A stretch of DNA of 64,000 bases from an uncultured Sedimentitalea sp. (GTDB taxonomy: Bacteria > Pseudomonadota > Alphaproteobacteria > Rhodobacterales > Rhodobacteraceae), in NCBI GenBank assembly GCA_947504115.1, contig CANNGH010000005.1:62001-126000 (forward strand), written 5' to 3'. The notes beneath the pieces are model-generated. The model saw nothing but the letters and a program-made list of their open reading frames with translations, was not told where the DNA came from and did no database searches. This document shows, piece by piece, positions 1 to 7,960 of the stretch (the stretch's first letter is position 1; each line of letters begins with the position of its first letter). Made by a program: the position numbers and the translations under genes.

Positions 1-609
1 GGCGACAGTCCGTGGTCGGATACGCATGATTATCCCGCAATGGCCGATGATCTGGCCGAAGTGATCGCCAAATTCGGCGGCAAGGCCGACGTCCTGGGCC
101 ATTCGATGGGCGGCAAGGCGGCAATGATGCTTGCGCTGGTCCATCCTGACTGCGTGAACCGGCTGATCGTCGCGGACATCGCGCCCGTAACCTACGATCA
201 TTCCCAGATGCCTTTCATCGAGGCGATGCGCAGCGTCGACCTGGAGGTGGTGGACCGGCGTTCGGACGCCGAGACCCAGCTGGCCGAGGCCGGGGTCGAT
301 CGCGCATTGCAGAGCTTCTTCACGCAGTCTCTGGATATCCGGCGGAGACGATGGCGACTGAATCTCGACGGCCTGGCCGCCGAGATGTCGCACATCCTGT
401 CTTTCCCCGATATCGACGCGTATTGGGACGGCCCGACGCTGTTCCTGTCCGGAGAGAAGTCTGATTACGTGCGCGCCGAACACCGATCCGTGATCCGCAA
501 ATTGTTTCCCCGCGCGCGCTTTGCAAGCCTGCATGGCGCCGGGCACTGGCTGCACGCGGACCAGCCGCGCGCCTTTGAATCGGCGCTGCGCGGTTTTCTC
601 AGTTTCTGA
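1..609 (+). CDS. Alpha/beta hydrolase, 5' end outside the window
   Basis: The reading frame is open from the first base, so only the C-terminal 202 residues are visible and the true start lies upstream. A nucleophile elbow GHSMGG places the likely catalytic serine at visible residue 35. A later LSGEKSDY segment offers the acid and GAGHWLHADQP the histidine, which completes a Ser-Asp-His triad. The family is the YbfF-like esterase/hydrolase group; the substrate cannot be told. The last 11 bases overlap the end of the convergent small membrane protein gene. Confidence 0.85.
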   Translation, partial: GDSPWSDTHDYPAMADDLAEVIAKFGGKADVLGHSMGGKAAMMLALVHPDCVNRLIVADIAPVTYDHSQMPFIEAMRSVDLEVVDRRSDAETQLAEAGVDRALQSFFTQSLDIRRRRWRLNLDGLAAEMSHILSFPDIDAYWDGPTLFLSGEKSDYVRAEHRSVIRKLFPRARFASLHGAGHWLHADQPRAFESALRGFLSF

Positions 610-793
610 CGGACTCCGTGTAAATCTGCCGGGCAACCAGCCACGATACCGGCATGGCCAGCACGGCGCCGATGGCTGCCGCAACCAGGATCGGGTTGAG
701 CGTTCCGTAACCCGCCACGAGAACAACGATCACGCCGATTCCGGCCAGGGTGGTGCCGATCAGCGAGTAGAGAATCATGGCCAGACGCAGCAT
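599..793 (-). CDS. Small two-helix membrane protein
   Basis: A 64-residue protein with two hydrophobic segments (about residues 5-28 and 32-54) and a short charged tail, so almost certainly an inner-membrane peptide. The start is set by a strong AAAGGAGG ribosome site just upstream. Similar roseobacter proteins often carry the label 'CTP synthetase' in databases; nothing here supports that enzyme, and the real pyrG lies at 38347. An FNR-type palindrome sits about 67 bases upstream of the start codon, which suggests oxygen-dependent expression. Function unknown. Confidence 0.7.
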   Translation of the reverse strand: MLRLAMILYSLIGTTLAGIGVIVVLVAGYGTLNPILVAAAIGAVLAMPVSWLVARQIYTESVRN

Positions 794-859
794 TTACGTC
801 CTCCTTTGTCATGCAAAGATCTGTTGCATCTTTCATAATTGTGCGCTTTTCCAAGGTCT

Positions 860-873
860 TTGACCTGCATCAA
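860..873. promoter_or_regulatory. FNR/FnrL-type operator
   Basis: TTGACCTGCATCAA fits the FNR-family consensus TTGAY-N4-RTCAA exactly. It lies 67 bases upstream of the minus-strand membrane protein start (793) and about 260 bases before the next plus-strand start, so the small membrane protein is the likelier target. The rest of the 794-1132 gap shows only a short CCTTT/AAAGG hairpin near 1030 and no gene I can support. Confidence 0.55.
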
Positions 874-1132
874 CGATTGCATGGGCGGAAACGAGCGCAT
901 CATCGGCTCAAAATCGGCCAAGGTTTGCCTGTTTTCTGACCCATTCAGGTGATCACATCCGTTGTGCAGGCGGTTGGCATTACGCTGACCGACGGCTTCG
1001 AGAGGTTACCCGCGGGATTCGGATTAACCTTTCGTAAAGGGATTATGGATTATCTTTCTCACGACTTCGTTGATAGGCGGAGATGCTGGAAAAAAGGCGG
1101 TGCCGTCTCACCGCAAGCAGGAGATACACAAC

Positions 1133-1330
1133 GTGGTAGGCTATCTTGTGATCGCGGTGCTTTCAGGCTTCATGTCATGCATAGTGTCCATTTTGATTGG
1201 CGCCGGAATCTGGATGGCACTGGCCGCATATGTCCTCGGGTTGTGGGCCGGGTTTCTCTTCGCCGTTACACGGACGCTGCGCCGCCAGAGCAGCACGGTG
1301 ACCCTGCGCAGCAGCAAGGCCGCAATCTGA
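1133..1330 (+). CDS. Small hydrophobic protein with two membrane segments
   Basis: A 65-residue product starting at GTG. This start is chosen over an upstream ATG at 1070 because an AGGAG ribosome site ends 10 bases before it and because the peptide then begins directly with a hydrophobic helix (residues 2-22), followed by a second (25-45) and a basic, serine-rich tail. I do not recognise a family. It stands alone upstream of the two entericidin-like genes, reading the same way. Confidence 0.55.
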   Translation: MVGYLVIAVLSGFMSCIVSILIGAGIWMALAAYVLGLWAGFLFAVTRTLRRQSSTVTLRSSKAAI

Positions 1331-1416
1331 GCCTGCGCGCATGAATGGCATTTCGGGGGGAACCAGATCACGCGATGCCGCGTTGGCCTGCCGAACATCA
1401 ACAAAGGACACTTATC

Positions 1417-1545
1417 ATGATCCGCGCAACATTGCTTTTCCTCTCGCTATTCGCCCTCGCCGCCTGTGAAACCACCGAAGGTTTCGGACAGGACGTCCAG
1501 AACCTCGGTTCGAATATCGAGCAAGAGGCGCAAGAAGCTTCCTGA
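1417..1545 (+). CDS. Entericidin-like small lipoprotein (first copy)
   Basis: A 42-residue protein with a lipoprotein signal: hydrophobic residues 3-15 and then the lipobox LAAC, so the mature peptide begins at the cysteine near residue 16. The mature part CETTEGFGQDVQNLG resembles the entericidin A/B family (small stress-linked cell-envelope lipoproteins, proposed toxin and antidote in enterobacteria). AAAGGA lies 8 bases before the ATG. A paralogous gene follows at 1677. Confidence 0.75.
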   Translation: MIRATLLFLSLFALAACETTEGFGQDVQNLGSNIEQEAQEAS

Positions 1546-1562
1546 ACGACAGTCTGATTGCC

Positions 1563-1595
1563 AAAGGGGCGGGGCCGAGGGGTGCCGCCCTTTTT
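1563..1595 (+). terminator. Rho-independent terminator after the first entericidin-like gene
   Basis: GGGCGG (1567-1572) can pair with CCGCCC (1585-1590), followed at once by five T residues; flanking A and T bases extend the stem. It lies 18 bases after the stop codon and separates the two paralogous lipoprotein genes, so they are probably transcribed separately. Confidence 0.6.
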
Positions 1596-1676
1596 GTCTT
1601 CCGGCGCCAGCATATTGCCAATATCCGCAAACCATGAATATTGGGATCGAATGATCGGTTCAGGAGATCCCTCGCG

Positions 1677-1811
1677 ATGCGCGTACTTTCCATCATGCTT
1701 GCTCTGCTGGCTCTCACCGCCTGCGAAACCGCCAAGGGCGCGGGCCGGGATCTTCAGAAAGCCGGCGGCGCGATCGGCCATACCGCACGGGATGCACAGA
1801 AATCGCTCTGA
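1677..1811 (+). CDS. Entericidin-like small lipoprotein (second copy)
   Basis: A 44-residue protein with hydrophobic residues 2-14, the lipobox LTAC, and a mature part beginning CETAKGAGRDLQKAG. It is clearly related to the gene at 1417: both have C-E-T near the lipidated cysteine and a G-x-D-x-Q core. AGGAG lies 10 bases before the ATG. The mature part is basic (Lys, Arg), unlike the acidic first copy, which recalls the opposite charges of the EcnA/EcnB pair. The toxin/antidote idea is inference only. Confidence 0.7.
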   Translation: MRVLSIMLALLALTACETAKGAGRDLQKAGGAIGHTARDAQKSL

Positions 1812-1991
1812 GATCGTTTCCGGCGGTCCGTTTCAGGCCGGATGTATCATAGTCCGGACAAGACGCCGCCGGCCGGGGCAAGGCATGCGGCCAACCGGGA
1901 CCGAAGCGCTCTCCGGCCCGGAAATCAGCGGCGCAAAACAACCCGGAACAGAGGTCTGGATACTTCGCGCAGAGAGGGTTAAGTCAGCGCC

Positions 1992-2828
1992 ATGACCACA
2001 ACCATACAAGACGGTTTGCCCTTCATGAAAATGCACGGGCTGGGAAACGATTTCGTCGTGCTGGACAACCGCGCGCGGAACGTGCCGATCACCGCCGGTC
2101 TGGTCAGCGCCATCTCCGACCGTCACCGGGGTGTCGGGTTCGACCAGCTTGCCGTGATCGGGCCTGCGGACAGGGGGGATGCGCGGCTTGTCTTTTACAA
2201 TGCGGACGGTTCGACCTCGGCGGCATGCGGCAATGCCACGCGATGCATCGCGCGGTATCTGATGGAGGAAACCGGCAAGGACAGGCTGGAGCTGACAACC
2301 GGGCGCGGCGTTCTGGTGGCCTGCGATGCCGGGGGCGGTTCGACATCGGTCAACATGGGCGCGCCGCAGCTTCGGTGGGAAGAAATTCCGCTGGCCGAAG
2401 ACGTCGATACGCTGGAACTGCCGATGGAGGGCGGCCCGACGGCGACCGGCATGGGCAATCCCCATTGCACGTTCTTCGTCGAGGATGCGGACCTGATCCC
2501 GCTTGAGGATTTCGGCGCCCGCTATGAGCTTCACCCGCTTTTTCCGCAACGCACCAACGTGCAGGTCGCGCATCTGGCGGGGCCGGACCATCTGCGCATG
2601 CGGGTCTGGGAGCGCGGCGTGGGCGTCACGCTGGCCTCGGGGTCGTCGTCCTGCGCCGTGGCGGTGGCCGCGGCCCGGCGCGGGCTGACCGGGCACAGCG
2701 TGCGCATCGACCTTGACGGCGGCACCCTGCATGTGGACTGGCGCGAGGACGGCGTGTGGCTGACCGGTCCGACCGCGCACGTATTCACCGGCACATTCAC
2801 CCGCGCATTTCTGGATGGCATCGCATGA
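1992..2828 (+). CDS. dapF: Diaminopimelate epimerase
   Basis: A 278-residue enzyme, full length for DapF. It interconverts LL- and meso-diaminopimelate in lysine and peptidoglycan synthesis in the cytoplasm, using two cysteines. The first catalytic cysteine is C79 in [16 protein letters not shown], the second C221 in [12 protein letters not shown]; the opening [13 protein letters not shown] is also typical. The stop overlaps the ATG of mtaB by four bases (ATGA), so the two genes are translationally coupled. Confidence 0.97.
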   Translation: MTTTIQDGLPFMKMHGLGNDFVVLDNRARNVPITAGLVSAISDRHRGVGFDQLAVIGPADRGDARLVFYNADGSTSAACGNATRCIARYLMEETGKDRLELTTGRGVLVACDAGGGSTSVNMGAPQLRWEEIPLAEDVDTLELPMEGGPTATGMGNPHCTFFVEDADLIPLEDFGARYELHPLFPQRTNVQVAHLAGPDHLRMRVWERGVGVTLASGSSSCAVAVAAARRGLTGHSVRIDLDGGTLHVDWREDGVWLTGPTAHVFTGTFTRAFLDGIA

Positions 2829-4072
2829 GCGCTCCGAAATTCACCACGCTGGGCTGTCGTCTGAACGCCTACGAAACTGAGGCGATGAAAGAGCTTTCCG
2901 CGCGGGCGGGATTATCGGACGCAGTGGTGGTCAATACCTGCGCCGTCACCGGCGAGGCGGTGCGCAAGGCGCGTCAGGAAATCCGGCGGCTGCGCCGGGA
3001 GAACCCGCAGGCGAAACTGATCGTGACGGGCTGTGCCGCCCAGATCGAACCCGAGACTTTCACGTCGATGAAAGAGGTCGATGCCGTCATCGGCAACGGG
3101 GAAAAGATGCGCGCGGCCACATGGGCCGGACTGGCCGGCGATTACGCGAGTGAGCCGCTTCAGGTCGATGACATCATGTCCGTCACCGAAACCGCCGGTC
3201 ATCTGATCGACGGTTTCGGAACACGCTCGCGCGCCTATGTGCAGGTGCAGAATGGATGCGATCATCGCTGCACGTTCTGCATCATCCCCTATGGCAGGGG
3301 AAATTCGCGCAGTGTTCCCGCAGGTGTCGTGGTCGAGCAGATCAAACGGCTGGTTGACAAGGGCTATAACGAGGTGGTGCTGACCGGGGTGGACCTGACC
3401 AGTTGGGGCGCCGATCTGCCCGGAGCGCCCCGGCTGGGCAATCTGGTCCAGCGCATCCTGCGCCTTGTTCCCGATCTGGCGCGCCTGCGCATCAGCAGCA
3501 TCGACAGCATCGAGGTGGACGACGGATTGATGGATGCGATCGCCACCCAGCCGCGCCTGATGCCGCACCTGCATCTCAGCCTGCAGCATGGCGACGACAT
3601 GATCCTGAAACGGATGAAGCGCCGGCACCTGCGCGAAGATGCGGTTCGCTTTTGCCAGTCGGCGCGCGCCCTGCGCCCGGACATGACATTCGGCGCCGAC
3701 ATCATCGCGGGCTTTCCGACCGAAACCGAGGCGATGTTCGAGAACGCGCTCACGCTGATCGCGGAATGCGATCTGACATGGCTGCATGTCTTTCCCTATT
3801 CCCCCCGCCCCGGAACGCCGGCCGCGCGCATGCCGCAGGTCGGATCGGCGGACATCAAGGCCCGCGCGACGCGGCTGCGCGATGCGGGCAAGGAACAGGT
3901 GGCGCGCCACCTTGCGGCGCAGCACGGCCGCACGCACCGCGTTCTGATGGAGAATTCCCATATGGGGCGCACGGAACAGTTCACCGAAGTCCGTTTTGAC
4001 CGCGAACAGCCCGAGGGGCAGATCGTCACGGCAGAGATTCGAGGGATCGGCGACGGCTATCTGGCCGCCTAG
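2825..4072 (+). CDS. mtaB: tRNA t6A37 methylthiotransferase (MtaB family)
   Basis: A 415-residue radical-SAM enzyme that adds a methylthio group to N6-threonylcarbamoyl-adenosine 37 of tRNA. The N-terminal UPF0004 domain has the three cluster cysteines C11 ([11 protein letters not shown]), C39 and C70. The radical-SAM triad is C145, C149 and C152 in [10 protein letters not shown]. The [10 protein letters not shown] opening fits MtaB rather than MiaB. The ATG overlaps the dapF stop, so an upstream in-frame start at 2756 is rejected. The C-terminal TRAM part is short. Confidence 0.92.
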   Translation: MSAPKFTTLGCRLNAYETEAMKELSARAGLSDAVVVNTCAVTGEAVRKARQEIRRLRRENPQAKLIVTGCAAQIEPETFTSMKEVDAVIGNGEKMRAATWAGLAGDYASEPLQVDDIMSVTETAGHLIDGFGTRSRAYVQVQNGCDHRCTFCIIPYGRGNSRSVPAGVVVEQIKRLVDKGYNEVVLTGVDLTSWGADLPGAPRLGNLVQRILRLVPDLARLRISSIDSIEVDDGLMDAIATQPRLMPHLHLSLQHGDDMILKRMKRRHLREDAVRFCQSARALRPDMTFGADIIAGFPTETEAMFENALTLIAECDLTWLHVFPYSPRPGTPAARMPQVGSADIKARATRLRDAGKEQVARHLAAQHGRTHRVLMENSHMGRTEQFTEVRFDREQPEGQIVTAEIRGIGDGYLAA

Positions 4073-4084
4073 ACTGCCCGGCTC

Positions 4085-4939
4085 TCACGCAACCGCGCGG
4101 CGGTAAAGGTGCCATGTCGCATGGCCCAGCACCGGAATGACCACGATCAGCCCCGCCAGTATGGGAATCGCGCCCAGAACCAGCAGTGCCGCCACGATCA
4201 GGCCCCAGCACAGGATCACGCCCGGATTGCGCCGCATCACGCGGACCGAGGTGACAACGGCCATCGGGACGCCGACCTGCCGGTCGAGCAGCAGCGGAAA
4301 CGAAACGACGCTGACCGCCAGCGCGATGAGCGCGAAAACCGCGCCAACACCGATGCCCAGAACGATCATGGTCTGACCTGCCGATGTGGTGAACACCTGC
4401 GTCAGGAATTGCGACAGGCTGTCCGGACTGGTGCCCAGCGTCCATGCGTGGATGATATGCGCCGCGATGAGCCACAGGACGAAAAGCCCCCCCAGCCCGA
4501 TCCCGAGCACCAGTATGGCGCCGAAATTGGGAGAGCGGGTCACGCCGAAGGCATCGCTCCAGCTCGCCTCCTCCCCGGCCTCGCGCTGGCGGCTGATCTG
4601 ATAGAGCCCCACGGCCGCAACCGGCCCCAGCAGCGCGAAACCGGCCAGCATCGGGAACAGCAGGTGGACCAGGTTCATCTGCCAACCGACCGCCATCAGC
4701 AAGAGTCCGGCCAGCGGATAGATCACGACGATGAACATCGCATCCGTGCGGCTGGCCATGAAATCGTCCATACCGGCGCGCAGGGCGCCGCGCAGATCGG
4801 CCAGGGAAAGGTCGCGGACTTGCGGCTCGGCATGATCGTCGCCGCCCAGCGTCGCGGTCGATGCGGCGACATGCGATCCGCCTGCCTGCAGATTGCGTGC
4901 CGCCCAACTGGCGGGATTTCCGATTGTCTTGTTGTTCAT
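4085..4939 (-). CDS. DUF2189 integral membrane protein
   Basis: A 284-residue protein with a polar N-terminal 75 residues and then about six hydrophobic segments, matching DUF2189 family membrane proteins often found near alphaproteobacterial respiratory or housekeeping genes. The start MNNKTIGNPA is chosen because GGAGGAG lies 6 bases upstream; a longer frame to 5041 would add an unlikely leader. It converges on mtaB. No function is known. Confidence 0.8.
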   Translation of the reverse strand: MNNKTIGNPASWAARNLQAGGSHVAASTATLGGDDHAEPQVRDLSLADLRGALRAGMDDFMASRTDAMFIVVIYPLAGLLLMAVGWQMNLVHLLFPMLAGFALLGPVAAVGLYQISRQREAGEEASWSDAFGVTRSPNFGAILVLGIGLGGLFVLWLIAAHIIHAWTLGTSPDSLSQFLTQVFTTSAGQTMIVLGIGVGAVFALIALAVSVVSFPLLLDRQVGVPMAVVTSVRVMRRNPGVILCWGLIVAALLVLGAIPILAGLIVVIPVLGHATWHLYRRAVA

Positions 4940-5120
4940 GGCTTTCTCCTCCGATGCTGTGTGGGTGTCCTCCTTCAAAGCCGCGCGGTCCGTCGCATGC
5001 GGGATCCGTCCGCCCGTCAATCGCTGGATGCATGTTAACATAGCCTGCCTTCACGCCCTATCAACGATTTGGGAGGTGCTCATCTGTCCTCTCGCTCTTG
5101 ATTGCAGAGGTGGCTTTTTT

Positions 5121-5147
5121 GGGTATTTTCAACCAGAAAGAAGCAGG
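5121..5147 (+). repeat. Dispersed intergenic motif, copy 1 (GGGTATTTTC...)
   Basis: GGGTATTTTCAACCAGAAAG followed by AAGCAGG, preceded by six T residues. A close copy lies at 47999. I believe such GGRTATTTTC-rCCAGAA-GAAG strings recur between genes in roseobacter genomes, but that is memory, not something tested here. The copy lies between the DUF2189 gene and the end of the RNase T2 gene. Confidence 0.4.
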
Positions 5148-5155
5148 TGCGATGG

Positions 5156-5797
5156 TCAGCGGATCGGCAGGAGCAGCGCGTCGGTGAGCGCGCAGTCGCG
5201 GATCATGTCCCGTCCGCAGGTGATCGGTTCGAGGCCGCGCGACAGGCATAACCGCGCTTCCTGAATATGGCCGTTCTTGCAGGTGATCGTCAGCATGTCC
5301 GGCTCCCAATCGGGATTGGCCTTGAGAAAGGCGTCCTCCACCACCGAGGCCGGCAGTTTCACGGCGCGCCTGAGTTTGCGTAGCACCGCGGGACGATGCA
5401 CGGTTGCATAAGCGGCACGCGAGAGGGCGAAATAATCACGCGCGGAAAGACCGGTACAGCTTCCGTGTTTCTTCCATTGATGCCAGGCCAGTCCGGCGCT
5501 GCCCATGATATCGGTCATCTCCGCGGTCATGGCACGGGTTGGCGGGCGTTGGGCGGTGTCGCACCACGATGGGTAGCCACGGCGCCATTGCGGCCAGAGG
5601 CCGTGCAGGGTCCAGCCGTAAACGTGGTGGGGATCGCATTGTTCGGCATCGCGCGCATCGCCGGTCAGCGCGCACCAGTTGGGCGACCAGGTCAGCGCCA
5701 GAACGTAATGGTCAAACGCTCCAGCCCGGTCGCCCCCGGCCAGGGCAGTGCAGGCCAGGGTCAGGCTCAGCAGGACAGAAAGGGTGATCCGGTGCAT
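5156..5797 (-). CDS. Secreted ribonuclease T2
   Basis: A 213-residue protein with a signal peptide (residues 1-20, ending TALA) and both RNase T2 active-site blocks: CAS-1 as WTLHGLWPQW (H65) and CAS-2 as WHQWKKHGSC (K110, H111). It should cleave RNA to 2',3'-cyclic phosphates in the periplasm or outside. Several cysteines (42, 54, 79, 114 and C-terminal ones) fit disulfides. In CAS-2 the usual His-Glu-Trp is His-Gln-Trp here, so the general-acid glutamate appears replaced. AAGGAAAG precedes the ATG. Confidence 0.9.
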   Translation of the reverse strand: MHRITLSVLLSLTLACTALAGGDRAGAFDHYVLALTWSPNWCALTGDARDAEQCDPHHVYGWTLHGLWPQWRRGYPSWCDTAQRPPTRAMTAEMTDIMGSAGLAWHQWKKHGSCTGLSARDYFALSRAAYATVHRPAVLRKLRRAVKLPASVVEDAFLKANPDWEPDMLTITCKNGHIQEARLCLSRGLEPITCGRDMIRDCALTDALLLPIR

Positions 5798-5826
5798 TGG
5801 GGGGCTTTCCTTGCCGGGAAGTTTTG

Positions 5827-5854
5827 ACTATATACGCCGCAAGTTTCCCGACAA
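5827..5854 (-). promoter_or_regulatory. Possible sigma-70-like promoter for the RNase T2 gene
   Basis: On the minus strand, TTGTCG and TATAGT are separated by 16 bases. The -10 is 30 bases upstream of the RNase T2 ATG, which allows a short leader containing the AAGGAAAG ribosome site. Confidence 0.35.
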
Positions 5855-5934
5855 CGGTAACCCGTCCTGCTGGTCAGGGCCGCCGGCGCGAGCCAGGCGT
5901 CGGGATAGATTTGACTCGAAGGAGAGACTGGTAA

Positions 5935-6702
5935 ATGGCAAAACCGATCATGGCCCGCGCAACCGCCGTCTGGCTGGTTGAAAACACGACGATCAGCTTC
6001 AAGCAGATCGCCGATTTTGTCGGCATGCACGAGTTGGAGGTGCAGGGCATCGCCGATGGCGACGTGGCCGCAGGGGTCAAGGGGTTCGATCCGATCGGCA
6101 ACAATCAGTTGACCCAAGACGAAATCGACGAAGCCGAAAAGAACCCGCTGCACAAGCTGAAGCTGAAATTCAACCCCGCCGCAGCGGGTGAGGAAAAGCG
6201 CCGCGGGCCGCGCTATACACCGCTGTCCAAACGTCAGGACCGTCCGGCGGCGATCCTGTGGCTGGTCAAGTTCCATCCCGAATTGACCGACGGGCAGATC
6301 GGCAAGCTGATCGGCACCACCAAGCCGACGATCCAGTCGATCCGCGAACGCACCCACTGGAACATTGCCAGCCTGCAGCCCATCGACCCCGTCGCGCTGG
6401 GGTTGTGCAAGCAGTCGGAACTGGATCAGGCGGTGCAGAAGGCGGCCGCCAAGAAGGAAGCCGAAGGTGCAGTGATGAGCGACGACGAGCGCCGCAAGCT
6501 GGTCAGCACCGAGCAGAGCCTCGGGATGGAAACCGAACCGCGCATTCCGACGGCGATCGAGGGGCTTGAGACCTTTACGCTGGGCGGGTCCAAGGACAAG
6601 GACGACGAGGAAGACGAAGACACGCGTGACGTCGGCGACGCCGACAGCTTTTTCAACCTGCCCAAGGGCGGAGACGAGGAAGAGAACGAGGACGAGCGCT
6701 GA
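5935..6702 (+). CDS. trcR: Cell-cycle transcription regulator TrcR (DUF1013)
   Basis: A 255-residue protein matching DUF1013, named TrcR in Caulobacter, where it tracks with RNA polymerase and affects cell-cycle gene expression. Residues 5-45 (ATAVWLVENTTISFKQIADF) and 100-145 (AAILWLVKFHPELTDGQIGK) look like two helix-turn-helix-like repeats. The last 60 residues are strongly acidic (DDEEDEDTRD, GGDEEENEDER) and probably disordered. AAGGAGAG precedes the ATG. It is a single-gene unit. Length and both repeats are typical of the family. Confidence 0.88.
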   Translation: MAKPIMARATAVWLVENTTISFKQIADFVGMHELEVQGIADGDVAAGVKGFDPIGNNQLTQDEIDEAEKNPLHKLKLKFNPAAAGEEKRRGPRYTPLSKRQDRPAAILWLVKFHPELTDGQIGKLIGTTKPTIQSIRERTHWNIASLQPIDPVALGLCKQSELDQAVQKAAAKKEAEGAVMSDDERRKLVSTEQSLGMETEPRIPTAIEGLETFTLGGSKDKDDEEDEDTRDVGDADSFFNLPKGGDEEENEDER

Positions 6703-6892
6703 GCCGGCGATGATGTCAAAATAGATCGACGTGTTTTGACGCCTTCTTCAGAAGCAGAAGGATAAGCTGCTTCCGGTTCCGGAGGGCAGATCGCTTGTCG
6801 TCACATTTTCGCCCTTTCGTCGGTAGCCCATGCGCAGGAGACGATGGCGCAGCCTTGGGGATACCGGCAGAGCGTTTCGGGGAGCCTCGTCG

Positions 6893-7486
6893 TCAGATCT
6901 CCTTGCGTGCGTTCAGTGCAGCGGTGATGGTCCCGTCGTCGAGATAATCCAACTCGCCCCCGATCGGTACACCCTGCGCCAGCGAGGTCAGCCGCACCTG
7001 CCCCTGCAACCGGTCGGCGATGTAGTGGGCGGTGGTCAATCCATCGACAGTGGCATTCAGCGCCAGGATCACCTCGGTCACCTCTTCGGCCGGAATGCGG
7101 TCGATCAGGCGGGGGATGCGCAGGTCTTCGGGTCCAATTGCATCCAGCGCCGACAAGGTGCCGCCAAGCACGTGATAGCGGCCCTTGAAAACGCCCGCGC
7201 GCTCCATTGCCCAGAGATCGGCGACATCCTCGACCACGCAGATCTCGCCGGTGGCGCGCTTGTTCGACGTGCAGATATCGCAGATATCGGATGTGCCGAT
7301 ATTGCCGCAGTTCAGGCATTCGCGCGCGGAATCCGCGACCTGCCGCATCGCGTCGGCCAGCGGTGACAGCAGGGGACCGCGTTTGCGGATCAAGTGCAGC
7401 ACCGCGCGCCGGGCCGAACGTGGCCCGAGCCCCGGAAGCCGGGCCATCAGGTCGATCAGGGCGTCGATGGGTTCATTGGACGACAT
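6893..7486 (-). CDS. recR: Recombination mediator RecR
   Basis: A 197-residue protein acting with RecF and RecO to load RecA at gaps. It shows the N-terminal HhH region ([16 protein letters not shown]), a four-cysteine zinc finger (C57, C60, C69 and C72, in [16 protein letters not shown]), the Toprim core beginning [13 protein letters not shown], and the C-terminal Walker-like tail. It is the last gene of dnaX-ybaB-recR, 23 bases after ybaB. The 190 bases between trcR and recR hold only a 7-bp hairpin (6751-6773) without a T tract. Confidence 0.96.
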   Translation of the reverse strand: MSSNEPIDALIDLMARLPGLGPRSARRAVLHLIRKRGPLLSPLADAMRQVADSARECLNCGNIGTSDICDICTSNKRATGEICVVEDVADLWAMERAGVFKGRYHVLGGTLSALDAIGPEDLRIPRLIDRIPAEEVTEVILALNATVDGLTTAHYIADRLQGQVRLTSLAQGVPIGGELDYLDDGTITAALNARKEI

Positions 7487-7509
7487 CCGGGAAATAAGGT
7501 CCTGCGGCC

Positions 7510-7854
7510 CTAGAACGGCAGTTTCATATCCTTGGGCAGCCCCATGCCTTCGGTCAGCTTGCCCATTTCCTCCTGCGCCTTTTCGCTGGCCTTCATCTGG
7601 GCATCCTTGATCGCGGCGAGGATCAGATCCTCCACCACTTCCTTGTCGTCACTGTTGAAGATCGACGGATCGATATCGAGCGACTTCAACTCGCCCTTGG
7701 CGGTGCAGGTCGCCTTGACCAGACCGGCACCGGATTCACCCGACACCAACAGGTTGTGCATGTCTTCCTGCAACTGCGCCATCTTGCCCTGCATTTCCTG
7801 CGCGGCCTTCATCATCTTGGACATGTCGCCAAGTCCGCCAAGCCCTTTGAGCAT
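7510..7854 (-). CDS. ybaB: YbaB/EbfC nucleoid-associated protein
   Basis: A 114-residue protein of the YbaB/EbfC family, small DNA-binding dimers. The opening is glycine- and methionine-rich ([15 protein letters not shown]), followed by a helical stretch ([16 protein letters not shown]) and the conserved core [20 protein letters not shown]. It sits between dnaX and recR in the order conserved over most bacteria. The dnaX-ybaB gap is 106 bases and the ybaB-recR gap 23 bases. Confidence 0.94.
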   Translation of the reverse strand: MLKGLGGLGDMSKMMKAAQEMQGKMAQLQEDMHNLLVSGESGAGLVKATCTAKGELKSLDIDPSIFNSDDKEVVEDLILAAIKDAQMKASEKAQEEMGKLTEGMGLPKDMKLPF

Positions 7855-7960
7855 GTGTGTTCTCCTCGGTTACCGGTTGATTGACAGATACGACCGCGGC
7901 GGGCTTGTCACAAGGGGGCCGTTCACATCTCGTGCGACCGGCGCGTTCCGCTTGCGCATA

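Noticed and set aside
599-793. CTP synthetase annotation for the small protein
   Set aside because: The 64-residue hydrophobic protein has no synthase motif; the true CTP synthase is at 38347.
1833-2780. 315-codon minus-strand frame opposite dapF
   Set aside because: Arginine- and histidine-rich shadow of dapF with no motif.
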